Shown here: positions 35,819 to 44,525 of the stretch, piece by piece
Layout of the letters: each line of letters begins with the position of its first letter
How positions within the stretch are numbered: position 1 is the first letter of the stretch
Source of the DNA: an uncultured Clostridia bacterium
GTDB taxonomy: Bacteria > Bacillota > Clostridia > Oscillospirales > Acutalibacteraceae
Reading direction: 5' to 3'
Assembly: GCA_945863885.1 (NCBI GenBank)
Contig: CAMAZY010000007.1
Coordinates: 1 to 64,000 of the forward strand
Length of the DNA: 64,000 nt
Made by a program: the position numbers and the translations under genes
Notes under the pieces: generated by a model
The model's input: only the letters and a program-made list of their open reading frames with translations
Database searches by the model: none
Told to the model about the DNA's origin: nothing

Positions 35819-36521
35819 TTTTAGCTCCTCCTTCCCTGCGGTTGTTGTTTCTTCTGCGGCGATCCGGTCTCTGACGTTCTGTGTTGTTGGAAACCTGAAG
35901 AACCTCGCCTGTGTAAATCCAGACCTTTACGCCGATACGGCCGTAAGTGGTCTTAGCTTCTGCGAAGCCGTAGTCGATGTCGGCACGGATTGTCTGAAGG
36001 GGAATGGTTCCCTCCTTGTAGGTTTCGCTTCTTGCGATTTCAGCACCGCCGAGACGGCCTGATGCCTGACACTTGATACCTCTTGCGCCGAGCTTCATGG
36101 CTCTGCCGATAGAGGACTTGAGTGCACGGCGGAAAGAAATTCTTCTTTCAAGCTGGGAAGCGATGTTTTCTGCAACAAGCTGTGCGTTTACATCGGGATT
36201 TTTGATTTCGATGATGTTCAGAGATACGCTCTTTCCGAGCTTCTTCTCAAGAGTAGCCTTGAGCTTTTCGATCTCTGCGCCGCCTCTGCCGATAACCATA
36301 CCGGGCTTGGCAACGTGAATGTTGATGCGAACGCGCTTAGCGTCACGTTCAATTTCAACCTTGGGAACTCCGGCGGGAGCAAGTGTTTCAAGGAGATACT
36401 CACGAAGGTTGTAGTCTTCAACGAGTGTGTCGCCGAAATCTTTCTTATCAGCGTACCAACGAGATTCCCAATCCTTAATAACACCGACTCTCAGGCCGTT
36501 CGGATTAACTTTCTGACCCAT
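35805..36521 (-). CDS. rpsC: Ribosomal protein S3
   Basis: 238 residues. [20 protein letters not shown], a KH domain with [13 protein letters not shown], and a C-terminal domain with [12 protein letters not shown]. The last ~25 residues are a basic, Arg/Asn-rich tail. At the mRNA entry site. Confidence 0.98.
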   Translation of the reverse strand: MGQKVNPNGLRVGVIKDWESRWYADKKDFGDTLVEDYNLREYLLETLAPAGVPKVEIERDAKRVRINIHVAKPGMVIGRGGAEIEKLKATLEKKLGKSVSLNIIEIKNPDVNAQLVAENIASQLERRISFRRALKSSIGRAMKLGARGIKCQASGRLGGAEIARSETYKEGTIPLQTIRADIDYGFAEAKTTYGRIGVKVWIYTGEVLQVSNNTERQRPDRRRRNNNRREGGAKNVNA

Positions 36522-36540
36522 TGTTTTACCTCCTCCTCAC

Positions 36541-36873
36541 TTATTCTGCTTCCTTGAGTACAAGGGTGATGTGTGATGTTTTCTTGTTGATGCGGTATGC
36601 TCTGCCCTGTGCTCTGGGTCTGATTCTCTTGAGTGTCGGCCCCTGATTGACGTAGCATTCGGAAACAACAAGCTTAGTCGTGTCCATATCTTTGTTCTCA
36701 GCGTTGGAAATCGCTGATTTGAGAAGCTTTTCGACAACCTCACACGCAGCCTTAGGCGTGTATTTGAGAATTGCCATAGCTTTCTCTGCAGGCTGATTGC
36801 GGATAAGGTCAAGAACGATCTTTACCTTACGCGGTGCAATGCGCACATGAGTTACCTTTGCGGTTGCTTGCAT
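36541..36873 (-). CDS. rplV: Ribosomal protein L22
   Basis: 110 residues from the ATG at 36873, which has AGGAG 9 bases upstream; another ATG two codons earlier is too close. [16 protein letters not shown] and [20 protein letters not shown] are diagnostic; its loop lines the exit tunnel. Confidence 0.96.
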   Translation of the reverse strand: MQATAKVTHVRIAPRKVKIVLDLIRNQPAEKAMAILKYTPKAACEVVEKLLKSAISNAENKDMDTTKLVVSECYVNQGPTLKRIRPRAQGRAYRINKKTSHITLVLKEAE

Positions 36874-36893
36874 TGTCATACACTCCTTTCGAC

Positions 36894-37175
36894 TTATTTA
36901 CCGTTATTTGAAGTTTTCGAACCGGCGTGACCTCTGAAGGTTCTTGTCGGCGCAAATTCACCGAGCTTGTGACCTACCATGTCTTCGGTTACATAAACGG
37001 GAACGTGCTTGCGTCCGTCATGAACAGCGAAGGTGTGGCCGACGAATTCGGGGAAGATTGTGGAGCTGCGGCTCCAGGTCTTGAGGACGATCTTTTCGCC
37101 CTTCTCGTTCATTTTTACGACTCTTTCATACAGCTTCGGCTGAACAAAAGGGCCTTTTTTTGTACTTCTACTCAT
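36894..37175 (-). CDS. rpsS: Ribosomal protein S19
   Basis: 93 residues ([36 protein letters not shown]). At the head of the small subunit. Confidence 0.98.
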   Translation of the reverse strand: MSRSTKKGPFVQPKLYERVVKMNEKGEKIVLKTWSRSSTIFPEFVGHTFAVHDGRKHVPVYVTEDMVGHKLGEFAPTRTFRGHAGSKTSNNGK

Positions 37176-37201
37176 TACTGATTAGCTCCTTTCATCGACC
37201 G

Positions 37202-38035
37202 TTATCTGTCATTGCGACGCTTAACAATAAGCTTGTCTGAACGATTCTTCTTAGCACGAGTCTTATAGCCGAGAGCGGGCTTGCCCCACGGAGTAACAGG
37301 ACCGGGACGGCCGATCGGGGACTTGCCCTCACCACCGCCGTGCGGGTGGTCGCACGGGTTCATAACGGAACCGCGGACTGTCGGTCTGATACCCATGTGG
37401 CGGGTACGTCCGGCTTTACCGATCTTCACGTTTTCGTGGTCAACGTTGCCGACCGTGCCGATTGTTGCCATGCAGGTTTCGGGAACCTTGCGAAGCTCAC
37501 TTGACGGAAGTCTGAGAAGTGCGTAGCCGCCTTCCTTAGCCATAAGCTGAGCGGCGTTGCCGGCTGCTCTTGCAAGCTGACCGCCTCTGCCCGGATAAAG
37601 CTCAACGTTGTGAACGAAAGTACCGGTCGGGATGTTGACAAGGGGAAGTGCGTTGCCCGGCTTGATGTCGGCGTCAGCACCCGAAACAACCTTGTCGCCT
37701 ACCTTAAGGTCAGCGGGAGCAAGGATATATCTCTTTTCGCCGTCTTCGTACTGAAGAAGAGCGATGTGAGCGGATCTGTTGGGATCGTATTCAAGGGAAA
37801 CGACGGTTGCGCTAACGCCTGTCTTATCTCTCTTGAAGTCGATGATGCGGTATTTCTTTCTGTTTCCGCCGCCTCTGTGGCGAACGGTGATTCTGCCGTA
37901 GCTGTTACGGCCGCTCTTCTTGTTCAGCGGAGCAAGAAGGCTTCTTTCCGGTCCGTTCTTGGAAAGACCGGTGTAGTCTGTATACGACATATTACGCGTG
38001 CCGTTTGTTACAGGCTTCATAACACGAATTGACAT
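37202..38035 (-). CDS. rplB: Ribosomal protein L2
   Basis: 277 residues, close to the peptidyl transferase centre. [20 protein letters not shown] holds the critical histidine region. I use the ATG at 38035 (AGGAG 10 bases upstream) instead of a GTG at 38044. The gene normally follows rplW within ~20 bases; here a MITE separates them by about 250 bases. Confidence 0.97.
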   Translation of the reverse strand: MSIRVMKPVTNGTRNMSYTDYTGLSKNGPERSLLAPLNKKSGRNSYGRITVRHRGGGNRKKYRIIDFKRDKTGVSATVVSLEYDPNRSAHIALLQYEDGEKRYILAPADLKVGDKVVSGADADIKPGNALPLVNIPTGTFVHNVELYPGRGGQLARAAGNAAQLMAKEGGYALLRLPSSELRKVPETCMATIGTVGNVDHENVKIGKAGRTRHMGIRPTVRGSVMNPCDHPHGGGEGKSPIGRPGPVTPWGKPALGYKTRAKKNRSDKLIVKRRNDR

Positions 38036-38117
38036 TTTATTCACACTCCTGACGACGGCTTAGCGAAGGATGTCAGCCTCCATACATTACCGTCGGAATT
38101 ATTTTAAGGTTGGTTTC

Positions 38118-38280
38118 AGCAATCTATAAAAACCTGATGGTATTCGGCATAGTGCACAAATGATGTCGGATTTTAGGCAAAATGAAGCAGGAATACTTTG
38201 TGTATTTCAAGGATTTTTAACGACAAAGACGGCATTAGTTGTGTGCTATGACGGGTGCCGGAAGGTTTTTAGAGGTTGCT
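38118..38280. mobile_element. MITE inserted between rplW and rplB
   Basis: A 163-base element with 18-base terminal inverted repeats (AGCAATCTATAAAAACCT at 38118-38135 and its complement at 38263-38280; 16 of 18 match). A second inverted pair lies inside (38146-38167 with 38231-38252, 16 of 22). It has no open frame. It shares a 27-base identical block with 11889-11915 and an internal GCAGGAAT...TTTCAAG segment with the element at 20598. It is transcribed with the S10 operon and would fold into a long hairpin in the mRNA. Confidence 0.75.
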
Positions 38281-38284
38281 TTTA

Positions 38285-38581
38285 TTAAAGAAGTCCGTCG
38301 AAGAAATCGATGGTGTCGGAATCCTCTGTAAGAGTAACGATTGCCTTTTTCCATGACGGGGTGTAGCCCTCATAGCGGCCGTATCTTCTTAAGTGACCCT
38401 TGCAGTTCATGGTGTTGACCTTCTTGACTTTAACGCCGAAGCACTCTTCAACTGCCTTTGCGATTTCTGCCTTGTTGGCGTCCTTAGCAACCTTAAAGGT
38501 GTACTTTTTCATTGCGGTTCCCATCATGCTTTCTTCGGTGATGATGGGCTTGAGGATGATGTCATGTGCTAACTTACTCAT
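38285..38581 (-). CDS. rplW: Ribosomal protein L23
   Basis: 98 residues ([40 protein letters not shown]). At the exit tunnel, docking site for trigger factor and SRP. The MITE ends 4 bases beyond its stop codon but leaves the reading frame complete. One-base overlap with rplD. Confidence 0.97.
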   Translation of the reverse strand: MSKLAHDIILKPIITEESMMGTAMKKYTFKVAKDANKAEIAKAVEECFGVKVKKVNTMNCKGHLRRYGRYEGYTPSWKKAIVTLTEDSDTIDFFDGLL

Positions 38582-39204
38582 TATGCATAAACCTCCTCGA
38601 TCTTTGCTACTGCGTCCTTAAGAACAACGATGCTGTTGCAGTTAAGGATATCGTAAACGTTAAGCGTGTTGACAAGAGAAACCTTAACGCCTGCGATGTT
38701 TCTTGCGCTTCTGTAAATTACGTCGTCCTTTTCAGGGAGAACGATAAGCGTCTTCTTGCCGGTTTCAAGAGCGGAAAGAACCTTGACAACTTCCTTGGTC
38801 TTGATGGCTTCCAACTTGAGCGAATCAAGAACGATCATCTCTTCAGCCGCTACCTTAGCGGAAAGAGCGGACTTCATAGCAAGTCTTCTTACCTTCTTGT
38901 TGATGGTGAAGCGATAGCTTCTGGGCTTCGGACCGTGTGCGATACCGCCGTGGTACCACTGGGGAGATCTTGTTGAGCCCTGTCTTGCACGGCCTGTTCC
39001 CTTCTGTCTCCAGGGCTTTTTGCCGCCGCCGGAAACTTCTGAACGGGTCAGGGTTGACTGTGTGCCCTGGCGCTGATTGGCAAGATAATTGACAACGGCG
39101 ATGTGCATGGCGGAAGTGTTGGGCTCGATTCCGAAAACACTGTCGGCAAGCGTGAGGTCAGAGACCTTTTTACCGTTTACGTCGAAAACTGATACGTTAG
39201 GCAT
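38581..39204 (-). CDS. rplD: Ribosomal protein L4
   Basis: 207 residues. The central loop with [20 protein letters not shown] extends into the exit tunnel. In Escherichia coli L4 also represses the S10 operon; whether it acts on the long leader here is open. Confidence 0.98.
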   Translation of the reverse strand: MPNVSVFDVNGKKVSDLTLADSVFGIEPNTSAMHIAVVNYLANQRQGTQSTLTRSEVSGGGKKPWRQKGTGRARQGSTRSPQWYHGGIAHGPKPRSYRFTINKKVRRLAMKSALSAKVAAEEMIVLDSLKLEAIKTKEVVKVLSALETGKKTLIVLPEKDDVIYRSARNIAGVKVSLVNTLNVYDILNCNSIVVLKDAVAKIEEVYA

Positions 39205-39221
39205 TTAGCTGGGCTCCTTTC

Positions 39222-39857
39222 TTATGATTTCTTTACGCTGTTGACCACCATAACGATGCCCTTCTTCGGGCCGGGGATTGCACCCTTGATGGCGATAAGG
39301 TTGTTTTCTGCGTCAACCTTGACAACATCGAGATTCTGAATTGTAACACGTTCTGCGCCGAGATGACCTGCAAGCTTCTTTCCCTTGTAAACTCTTGACG
39401 GGTCGGAGCAGGCACCGAGGGAACCGGCATGTCTTGCGACAGGACCTGTACCGTGGGATTCCTTGAGTCTTGAGAAGTTCCATCTCTTGATTGCGCCGGC
39501 TGTACCTTTACCCTTGCTGGTTCCGACAACGTCTACCTTGTCGCCGGCGGCAAATACGTCAGCCTTGAGAATGTCGCCTACGTTAAGAGAAGCGGTGTCT
39601 TCGAGTCTGAACTCGCGAAGAACCTTCTTCGGGGCAACGTCAGCCTTTTTGAAGTGACCGGTCATAGGCTTGTTGACAGCCTTTACCTTAACGTCACCGA
39701 AGCCGAGCTGAACAGCTTCGTAACCATCGTTTTCAGCCGTCTTTTTCTGAACGACTACGCACGGTCCAAGTTCAACAACGGTAACGGGGATAACCTTGCC
39801 GCTCTCGTCGAAAACCTGAGTCATGCCGATTTTCTTACCGATAAGACCTTTTTTCAT
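39222..39857 (-). CDS. rplC: Ribosomal protein L3
   Basis: 211 residues starting [20 protein letters not shown], with the tip loop [20 protein letters not shown] that nears the peptidyl transferase centre. Confidence 0.98.
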   Translation of the reverse strand: MKKGLIGKKIGMTQVFDESGKVIPVTVVELGPCVVVQKKTAENDGYEAVQLGFGDVKVKAVNKPMTGHFKKADVAPKKVLREFRLEDTASLNVGDILKADVFAAGDKVDVVGTSKGKGTAGAIKRWNFSRLKESHGTGPVARHAGSLGACSDPSRVYKGKKLAGHLGAERVTIQNLDVVKVDAENNLIAIKGAIPGPKKGIVMVVNSVKKS

Positions 39858-39942
39858 AAAATTTGTTCCTCCTTTGGTTATTGGTTGGCTTTGCCAACGT
39901 GACCTTTCGGTTAAGTGCGGGTATTTTTAAAATGAAAACAAG

Positions 39943-40254
39943 TTATCTCTTGATTTCGATTTCAACACTTGCCGGAATTTCAAGATTTGTCAGAGCCTCC
40001 ACGGTCTTGGGTGTCGGTCTGACGATGTCAATGAGTCTCTTGTGCGTTCTCTGCTCAAACTGCTCACGGCTGTCCTTGTCCTTATGAACAGAGCGAAGGA
40101 TCGTAACAACTTCCTTTTCGGTCGGAAGGGGGATGGGACCGGATACCTGAGCGTTTGTACGTCTTGCGGTATCAACGATCATCTCCGCCGCCTTATCGAC
40201 AAGGTTGTGATCATAACCCTTGAGTCTGATGCGGATCTTTTCCTTAACTGCCAT
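39943..40254 (-). CDS. rpsJ: Ribosomal protein S10
   Basis: 103 residues ([39 protein letters not shown]). It also forms the NusB partner in antitermination. First gene of the cluster, AGGAGG ~11 bases before the ATG, after a ~330 nt leader. Confidence 0.98.
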   Translation of the reverse strand: MAVKEKIRIRLKGYDHNLVDKAAEMIVDTARRTNAQVSGPIPLPTEKEVVTILRSVHKDKDSREQFEQRTHKRLIDIVRPTPKTVEALTNLEIPASVEIEIKR

Positions 40255-40584
40255 TGATTGTGCGCCTCCTAATAAAATTTGGCGGGCAATGTGTAACTAT
40301 TCTTTCTGTGCAAACCCTGCCGGGTGTTTTCAAGTCTGCCTTTTAAAAGCCGGAAACTGAGTATTTCCGGCAAAAAGCGCATAAAAGCACAGTCCACCCC
40401 AAAGCCGCTTAGACAGATGTCTAACGCAAGAAAGCGGCAAAAGGTGAAATATAGTTCGCCCGGTTTGAAATCGGACATACTCCGTGGAAATTCCCTGCCT
40501 CGACGGGCAGCCACCTCCCACATCATCGCATATCGTAAGATTGCACGAGGGCATAGCAATACCCATACTTCGCCCTATGCATGC
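40255..40584 (-). promoter_or_regulatory. Long untranslated leader of the S10 operon
   Basis: From the promoter at 40591-40619 to rpsJ there are ~330 transcribed bases with no supported gene. A perfect 8 bp hairpin GCCGGAAA/TTTCCGGC lies at 40349-40371 and is followed on the minus strand by TTTTAAAAGG, like an attenuator. Further upstream another hairpin has arms CCGCTT and AAGCGG (40400-40433). The leader suggests regulation by attenuation or by a ribosomal protein; no known motif was recognised. Confidence 0.55.
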
Positions 40585-40590
40585 TCAAGT

Positions 40591-40619
40591 ATCATATCAT
40601 AAAGATTGTGGAATGTCAA
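40591..40619 (-). promoter_or_regulatory. Strong sigma-A promoter of the S10-spc-alpha cluster
   Basis: On the minus strand a perfect TTGACA (40614-40619), 17-base spacer and TATGAT (40591-40596). Predicted transcription start near 40584. Confidence 0.85.
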
Positions 40620-40753
40620 CGATTTTTTTAAAAAAAGTTTGTGGAAATTGCAAGAATTTTTCGTCTCTTTTCGGCACGGTCAGACAGATTCAAAATAAGG
40701 CCGTACAAGCCTTCATATATACTATATATTGTGTCAGCCGCCCCATTCTAAGG

Positions 40754-40785
40754 AAAAAGCACAACTTACAAAGAAGCTGTGCTTT
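40754..40785 (-). terminator. Terminator of ackA
   Basis: On the minus strand AAAGCACA and TGTGCTTT pair around ~14 bases and run into TTTTTCC. It is ~105 bases beyond the ackA stop. Confidence 0.65.
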
Positions 40786-40889
40786 GCTTATTCTGATAAA
40801 CGGAAAGAACCGAAAACACACGGCACGGCGGTCAATACCAATATTGCCGGTCATAGGTCATGTCTTTCCGGTAAAAACCGGGCTTTTTC

Positions 40890-42149
40890 TTATTTCTGCG
40901 TCAGTTCAAACGTATCCTGTGCAATCATAAGCTCTTCGTCGGTCGGAATAACCAGAAGCTTCAGCTTGCTGTCTTCGGTCGAAATTTCAACCTCTTTGCC
41001 TCGCAGTGCGTTCGGCTCCTCGTCGATTGCGGTGCCGAGGAAAGCGAGCTTTTCGGCAACTCTCGTGCGGTAATGCGGATTGTTCTCACCGATTCCGCCC
41101 GTGAAGACAACAGCATCCACACCGCCCATAGCCGCCGCAAAGCCGCCGATAAGCTTCGTCAGCTGATGGCAGAACATCGCTTCGACAAGCATGGCTCTTT
41201 CGTCGCCTGCCTTGGCTCTGGCTTCAATCGTGCGGTTGTCGCTGGTGGCTTCGTTGTTCGGGTCGTCGCTCGTAAGACCGAGCATACCGGACTTTTTATT
41301 GAGAAGTGCATCGATCTCGTCGGGAGAAAGTCCCTCTTTTTTCATTATAAAAGGAATGATTGCCGGATCAATCGAGCCGGAACGGGTTCCCATCAGGATA
41401 CCCTCAAGCGGCGTCAGACCCATTGTGGTGTCCACGCACTTTCCGCCCTTGACGGCGGCAAGAGACGAACCGTTGCCGAGGTGGCACGTAACAATGCGAA
41501 GTGTTTCGGGGTCATACTTGCCCGGGTATTTGTCCATCAGGAATTCGGCGGTTCTCTTCGATACATAGCGGTGAGAGGTGCCGTGGAAGCCGTAGCGGCG
41601 GATTCCGTATTCCTTGTAATATTTATAAGGAAGGGCGTACATATACGCTTCGGGAGCGATCGACTGATGGAAAGCGGTATCAAAAACCGCAACCTGCGGA
41701 ACGGACGGCATGAGCGCTTCGCAAGCCTCGATACCGACAAGGTTTGCCGGATTGTGAAGCGGGCCTAAGGGGATGCACTCACGGATTGCTTCCTTGACGC
41801 TTTCGTCAACAACAACCGAGCCGCTGAATTTTTCGCCGCCGTGAAGAACACGGTGACCGACTGCGGCAATTTCGTCCATGGAGGAAAGCACGCCGTATTC
41901 CTTGCCTGTCAGGGTTTCGATAAGCTTCTTGAACGCTGCGGCATGATCGGCACCGCTTTCAAGGCTCAGTTTGTCGATGACCTTCTGAAGCTTGCCGTTT
42001 TCGTCGGGCAGCTTATGGGTAAAGGTCGGCTTCGGGGTTGTCAGCTGTTCGAAGATTCCGTTTGCGAGAACCTCCTGCTCAGGCATAAGATAAACGGTAT
42101 ACTTGAGAGAGGAGCTTCCGGCATTTACAATCAATTCTTTTACACTCAT
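40890..42149 (-). CDS. ackA: Acetate kinase
   Basis: 419 residues. It interconverts acetyl phosphate + ADP and acetate + ATP, the ATP-yielding step of acetate fermentation. Signatures: LIVNAGSSSLKY at the N-terminus, GFHGTSHRYVS, TCHLGNGSSLAAVKGG and FTGGIGEN. No pta neighbour. A promoter (TAGACA-18-TATAAT) lies ~120 bases upstream. Monocistronic. Confidence 0.97.
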   Translation of the reverse strand: MSVKELIVNAGSSSLKYTVYLMPEQEVLANGIFEQLTTPKPTFTHKLPDENGKLQKVIDKLSLESGADHAAAFKKLIETLTGKEYGVLSSMDEIAAVGHRVLHGGEKFSGSVVVDESVKEAIRECIPLGPLHNPANLVGIEACEALMPSVPQVAVFDTAFHQSIAPEAYMYALPYKYYKEYGIRRYGFHGTSHRYVSKRTAEFLMDKYPGKYDPETLRIVTCHLGNGSSLAAVKGGKCVDTTMGLTPLEGILMGTRSGSIDPAIIPFIMKKEGLSPDEIDALLNKKSGMLGLTSDDPNNEATSDNRTIEARAKAGDERAMLVEAMFCHQLTKLIGGFAAAMGGVDAVVFTGGIGENNPHYRTRVAEKLAFLGTAIDEEPNALRGKEVEISTEDSKLKLLVIPTDEELMIAQDTFELTQK

Positions 42150-42269
42150 TGATATTCTCCTTCAAATTTATTTGTAACGCCGGCTTTCCGGGTAATCTCG
42201 GTTGAAGCGTTCAGGACGAAGATTCCACCGCACACTTCAGCAGGGGTTATCAGGTTGCCATACAAAATA

Positions 42270-42299
42270 ATTATAGCATAATAAAAACCGATTTGTCTA
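42270..42299 (-). promoter_or_regulatory. Promoter of ackA
   Basis: On the minus strand TAGACA (42294-42299), 18 bases and TATAAT (42270-42275). It lies ~11 bases from the first sdpR operator, so SdpR bound there could affect it. Confidence 0.6.
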
Positions 42300-42309
42300 C
42301 ACCCTGAAA

Positions 42310-42333
42310 CTATTTAGAAAAATTTCGAAATAG
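42310..42333. promoter_or_regulatory. SdpR operator 1
   Basis: A 24-base palindrome with arms CTATTT-GAAA and TTTCGAAATAG, ending 2 bases before the -35 box of sdpR. It has the same arms as operator 2. Repressor binding is inferred from ArsR-family habits. Confidence 0.7.
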
Positions 42334-42335
42334 TA

Positions 42336-42364
42336 TTGACTTTCCGGTTTTCTGCCTCTATAAT
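42336..42364 (+). promoter_or_regulatory. Sigma-A promoter of sdpR-sdpI
   Basis: TTGACT (42336-42341), 17 bases and TATAAT (42359-42364), enclosed on both sides by matching palindromes. Confidence 0.8.
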
Positions 42365-42388
42365 CTATTTAGAAAAACTTCTAAATAG
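42365..42388. promoter_or_regulatory. SdpR operator 2
   Basis: A 24-base palindrome, arms CTATTTAGAA and TTCTAAATAG, starting immediately after the -10 box and overlapping the transcription start of sdpR. Confidence 0.75.
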
Positions 42389-42405
42389 TTGAAAGAGGTG
42401 ACGGT

Positions 42406-42672
42406 ATGGCGTTCGGCAGTACCTTCAAGGCTCTTGCCGACCCGGTAAGGCGGGAGATCCTTGATTATCTCAAGCAGGGAAGAATGTCCGCCGGGGACAT
42501 AGCGGCGAAGTTTGACCTGACCGCCGCAACGGTTTCGTATCATCTGTCGGTACTCAAAAAGGCCGACCTGATTTTTGAGACGAAAGAGAAAAACTATATT
42601 TACTATGACATTAACGTTTCCGTTTTTGAGGAAATTATGCTTTGGCTTTCGCAGTTCGGAGGAGAATTATGA
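42406..42672 (+). CDS. sdpR: SdpR-type ArsR-family autorepressor
   Basis: 88 residues, winged helix (LADPVRREILDYLKQG, SAGDIAAKFDLTAATVSYHL). In Bacillus SdpR represses sdpRI until the membrane protein SdpI, bound by the SDP toxin, sequesters it. GAAAGAGGTG precedes the ATG. It overlaps sdpI by 4 bases (ATGA). Confidence 0.9.
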   Translation: MAFGSTFKALADPVRREILDYLKQGRMSAGDIAAKFDLTAATVSYHLSVLKKADLIFETKEKNYIYYDINVSVFEEIMLWLSQFGGEL

Positions 42673-43313
42673 AAAATTTGAAAAATAAATCCGCAGTACT
42701 CATCGGCGCCGTTGTCTGCCTTTTGCCGTGCGTTCTGGGACTGATATTATATAAGGATCTGCCCGACAAAATGCCGGTTCACTGGAATATGGCGGGAGAG
42801 CCGGATAATTTCGCACCGAAGCCTTTTGCCGTGTTCGGTCTGCCCGTAATTCTTGCGGCTTTTCATCTCATCTGTCATATCGGCGCATCATTCGAAAAGA
42901 AAAGAGCCAACTATTCAAAAGCACTTGAAACCATGACCTATTGGTTTATCCCTGCCCTGTCGCTGATTCTTTGTCCGATGACGCTTCTTGCGTCGAAAGG
43001 GGTGGACGTTAAAATCGAAGTGATTATTCCGTGTCTGATCGGACTGATGCTTGTTTTTGTCGGGAACTTTCTTCCGAAGTGCAAGCAAAACAGCACCATG
43101 GGCATTAAAATTGTGTGGACACTGAAAAGCGAAGAAAACTGGAACAAAACGCACCGTCTTGCCGGCAAGCTTTGGATCGTCGGCGGAATTGTCAGCATCA
43201 TCTGCACGTTCTGCGGTGTCCCCTTGCTGCTGTTTGCTGTGATTGCGGTCGTCGTCCTTGTGCCTGTATTTTATTCGTTCGCCCTCAGCCGGAAGCAGAT
43301 TACCGAAGATTGA
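42669..43313 (+). CDS. sdpI: SdpI-family membrane immunity/signal protein
   Basis: 214 residues with about six membrane helices. The N-terminal DUF1648 part has LPDKMPVHWNMAGEPDNF, and the later MGIKIVWTLKSEENWNKTHR is the SdpI signature. In Bacillus it gives immunity to the SDP cannibalism toxin and traps SdpR at the membrane. The start at 42669 has GGAG 5 bases upstream. No sdpABC toxin genes are nearby, so its trigger is unknown. Confidence 0.9.
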   Translation: MKNLKNKSAVLIGAVVCLLPCVLGLILYKDLPDKMPVHWNMAGEPDNFAPKPFAVFGLPVILAAFHLICHIGASFEKKRANYSKALETMTYWFIPALSLILCPMTLLASKGVDVKIEVIIPCLIGLMLVFVGNFLPKCKQNSTMGIKIVWTLKSEENWNKTHRLAGKLWIVGGIVSIICTFCGVPLLLFAVIAVVVLVPVFYSFALSRKQITED

Positions 43314-43321
43314 AATTCAAG

Positions 43322-43360
43322 GACAGGGAAGACCTCATGCGGTCGACCCTGTCTTCTTTT
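43322..43360 (+). terminator. Terminator of sdpRI
   Basis: GACAGGG and CCCTGTC flank an inner GACC/GGTC pair; TTCTTTT follows. Confidence 0.75.
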
Positions 43361-43399
43361 CTGCTTTGGCTTGTTCTATTCTTTTGCCTTGTTCTATGC

Positions 43400-43553
43400 C
43401 GCACAGGCACAAGGTAGAGATATAGAAAAATCTATATCCAAAAAGTGCAAGCCACCCATTAGACAAGCAAGCCGAAATTTCACAGAGTTCCGCCACTAAG
43501 CCAAAATTCAACGACACATATTCTGACTTCCGGCCTCTGTTTTCTGAACTCTC
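43400..43553 (+). repeat. Dispersed repeat family C, copy 2
   Basis: Matches 519-642 in order: AAGGTAGAGATATAGAA, a CCAAAAAGTG-CA block, and the tail TTCTGACTTCCGGCCTCTG ending in TTCTGAACTCTC. It fills the gap between the sdpRI and surface-protein terminators. No gene. Confidence 0.6.
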
Positions 43554-43601
43554 AAAGTCCTTACCCGGACACAGCTTTTCAATAAGACTGAAACTCAAGC
43601 G

Positions 43602-43634
43602 ACAAAAAAGCAGACCCGAAGGTCTGCCGTTTTT
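43602..43634 (-). terminator. Terminator of the InlB-repeat protein gene
   Basis: On the minus strand GCAGACC-TTCG-GGTCTGC (tetraloop), followed by TTTTTTGT. Confidence 0.88.
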
Positions 43635-43648
43635 GTATTATGAAAGGA

Positions 43649-44275
43649 TTAAAATGAACCGAGAACGCCGCCGAATATCTTTTCCATAAGAGCAATGCCC
43701 ATTTCGGTGTCGCCCGCATAGAAGAGAAGGCCGATGATGGTGCCGAAGACGCTGAAGAGGATCTTCATAACCTTCTGCATGGTGGGTTCTTCAACAACTG
43801 CCGGACTCCACTGAGCGGTGAACTCAATGACCTGTCCGCCTGTACCTGCCGGGATTCTGTACGGACCGTTTGCGCCGTAAAGAGAACCGTCATAGGAGCA
43901 ATACCAACCGTCAAACTGTCTGTCAGCGGGAGGAGTGATAGCGGGAAGAGAAATAAAGTGTTCGCCGTCAGCAACCATGTCACGATCGTTCTGAGGAACC
44001 ATTGCCCATGTACCAACGATGTCTTTCGGCTCAGTGTAAACCCATGTACCGGTGTTCAGATCATAAACCTGCTGGGGGCTCTTCAATGTACCGCTGTTAA
44101 GGTTAAAAGTGATAACAACTTGATTGTATTTTGCCGGTTTGCCTGAGCCTTCGGGGCCGTGCCAGGGGGAAGTTGCAACTGATGATCCGGTCGTATCATC
44201 GACAGCAATCGAGCCGACGCTGAGAGCCGAGAACATCATCAGAATAGCTAAAAATACAGATAATGCTTTTTTCAT
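43649..44275 (-). CDS. Secreted protein with InlB-type B-repeat domain
   Basis: 208 residues. A signal peptide (MKKALSVFLAILMMFSALS) is followed, at ~60-160, by one beta-grasp repeat of the InlB/Listeria-Bacteroides type (VVITFNLNSGTLKSPQQVYD, FDGWYCSYDG, VIEFTAQWSP). A C-terminal hydrophobic segment (ILFSVFGTIIGLLFYAG) could anchor the protein. There is no LPXTG motif. AAAGGAGG precedes the ATG. Probably a small surface protein; ligand unknown. Confidence 0.8.
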   Translation of the reverse strand: MKKALSVFLAILMMFSALSVGSIAVDDTTGSSVATSPWHGPEGSGKPAKYNQVVITFNLNSGTLKSPQQVYDLNTGTWVYTEPKDIVGTWAMVPQNDRDMVADGEHFISLPAITPPADRQFDGWYCSYDGSLYGANGPYRIPAGTGGQVIEFTAQWSPAVVEEPTMQKVMKILFSVFGTIIGLLFYAGDTEMGIALMEKIFGGVLGSF

Positions 44276-44318
44276 AAGATTGCCTCCTTTAATTTGTGAT
44301 GCCATTATCTTTGAGTCG

Positions 44319-44347
44319 ATTATAACACCCGTGTACAAAAAAAGCAA
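44319..44347 (-). promoter_or_regulatory. Promoter of the InlB-repeat protein gene
   Basis: On the minus strand TTGCTT (44342-44347), 17 bases and TATAAT (44319-44324). Confidence 0.6.
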
Positions 44348-44460
44348 GAGATTTTTTCCAAACTTTATACAATTTTATGAAAAAACGACAAATCTAATTT
44401 TTCTGCAACAATGTTGTCACAATTGTTTTTCAGCTGCCTATTAAAATTCACTTTGTTTGA

Positions 44461-44489
44461 TTGACTTGATTTTCATTATCCTGTATAAT
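44461..44489 (+). promoter_or_regulatory. Promoter of the glycosidase-phosphoesterase-TraX operon
   Basis: TTGACT (44461-44466), 17 bases and TATAAT (44484-44489), ~37 bases before the ATG at 44526. Confidence 0.75.
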
Positions 44490-44525
44490 TTTATTATTCA
44501 ACGAAAATTGGAGACGTTTATCAAT

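Noticed and set aside
40330..40566. 78-codon open frame in the S10 leader as a leader peptide
   Set aside because: No Shine-Dalgarno, and it covers the structured part of the leader; unlikely to be translated.
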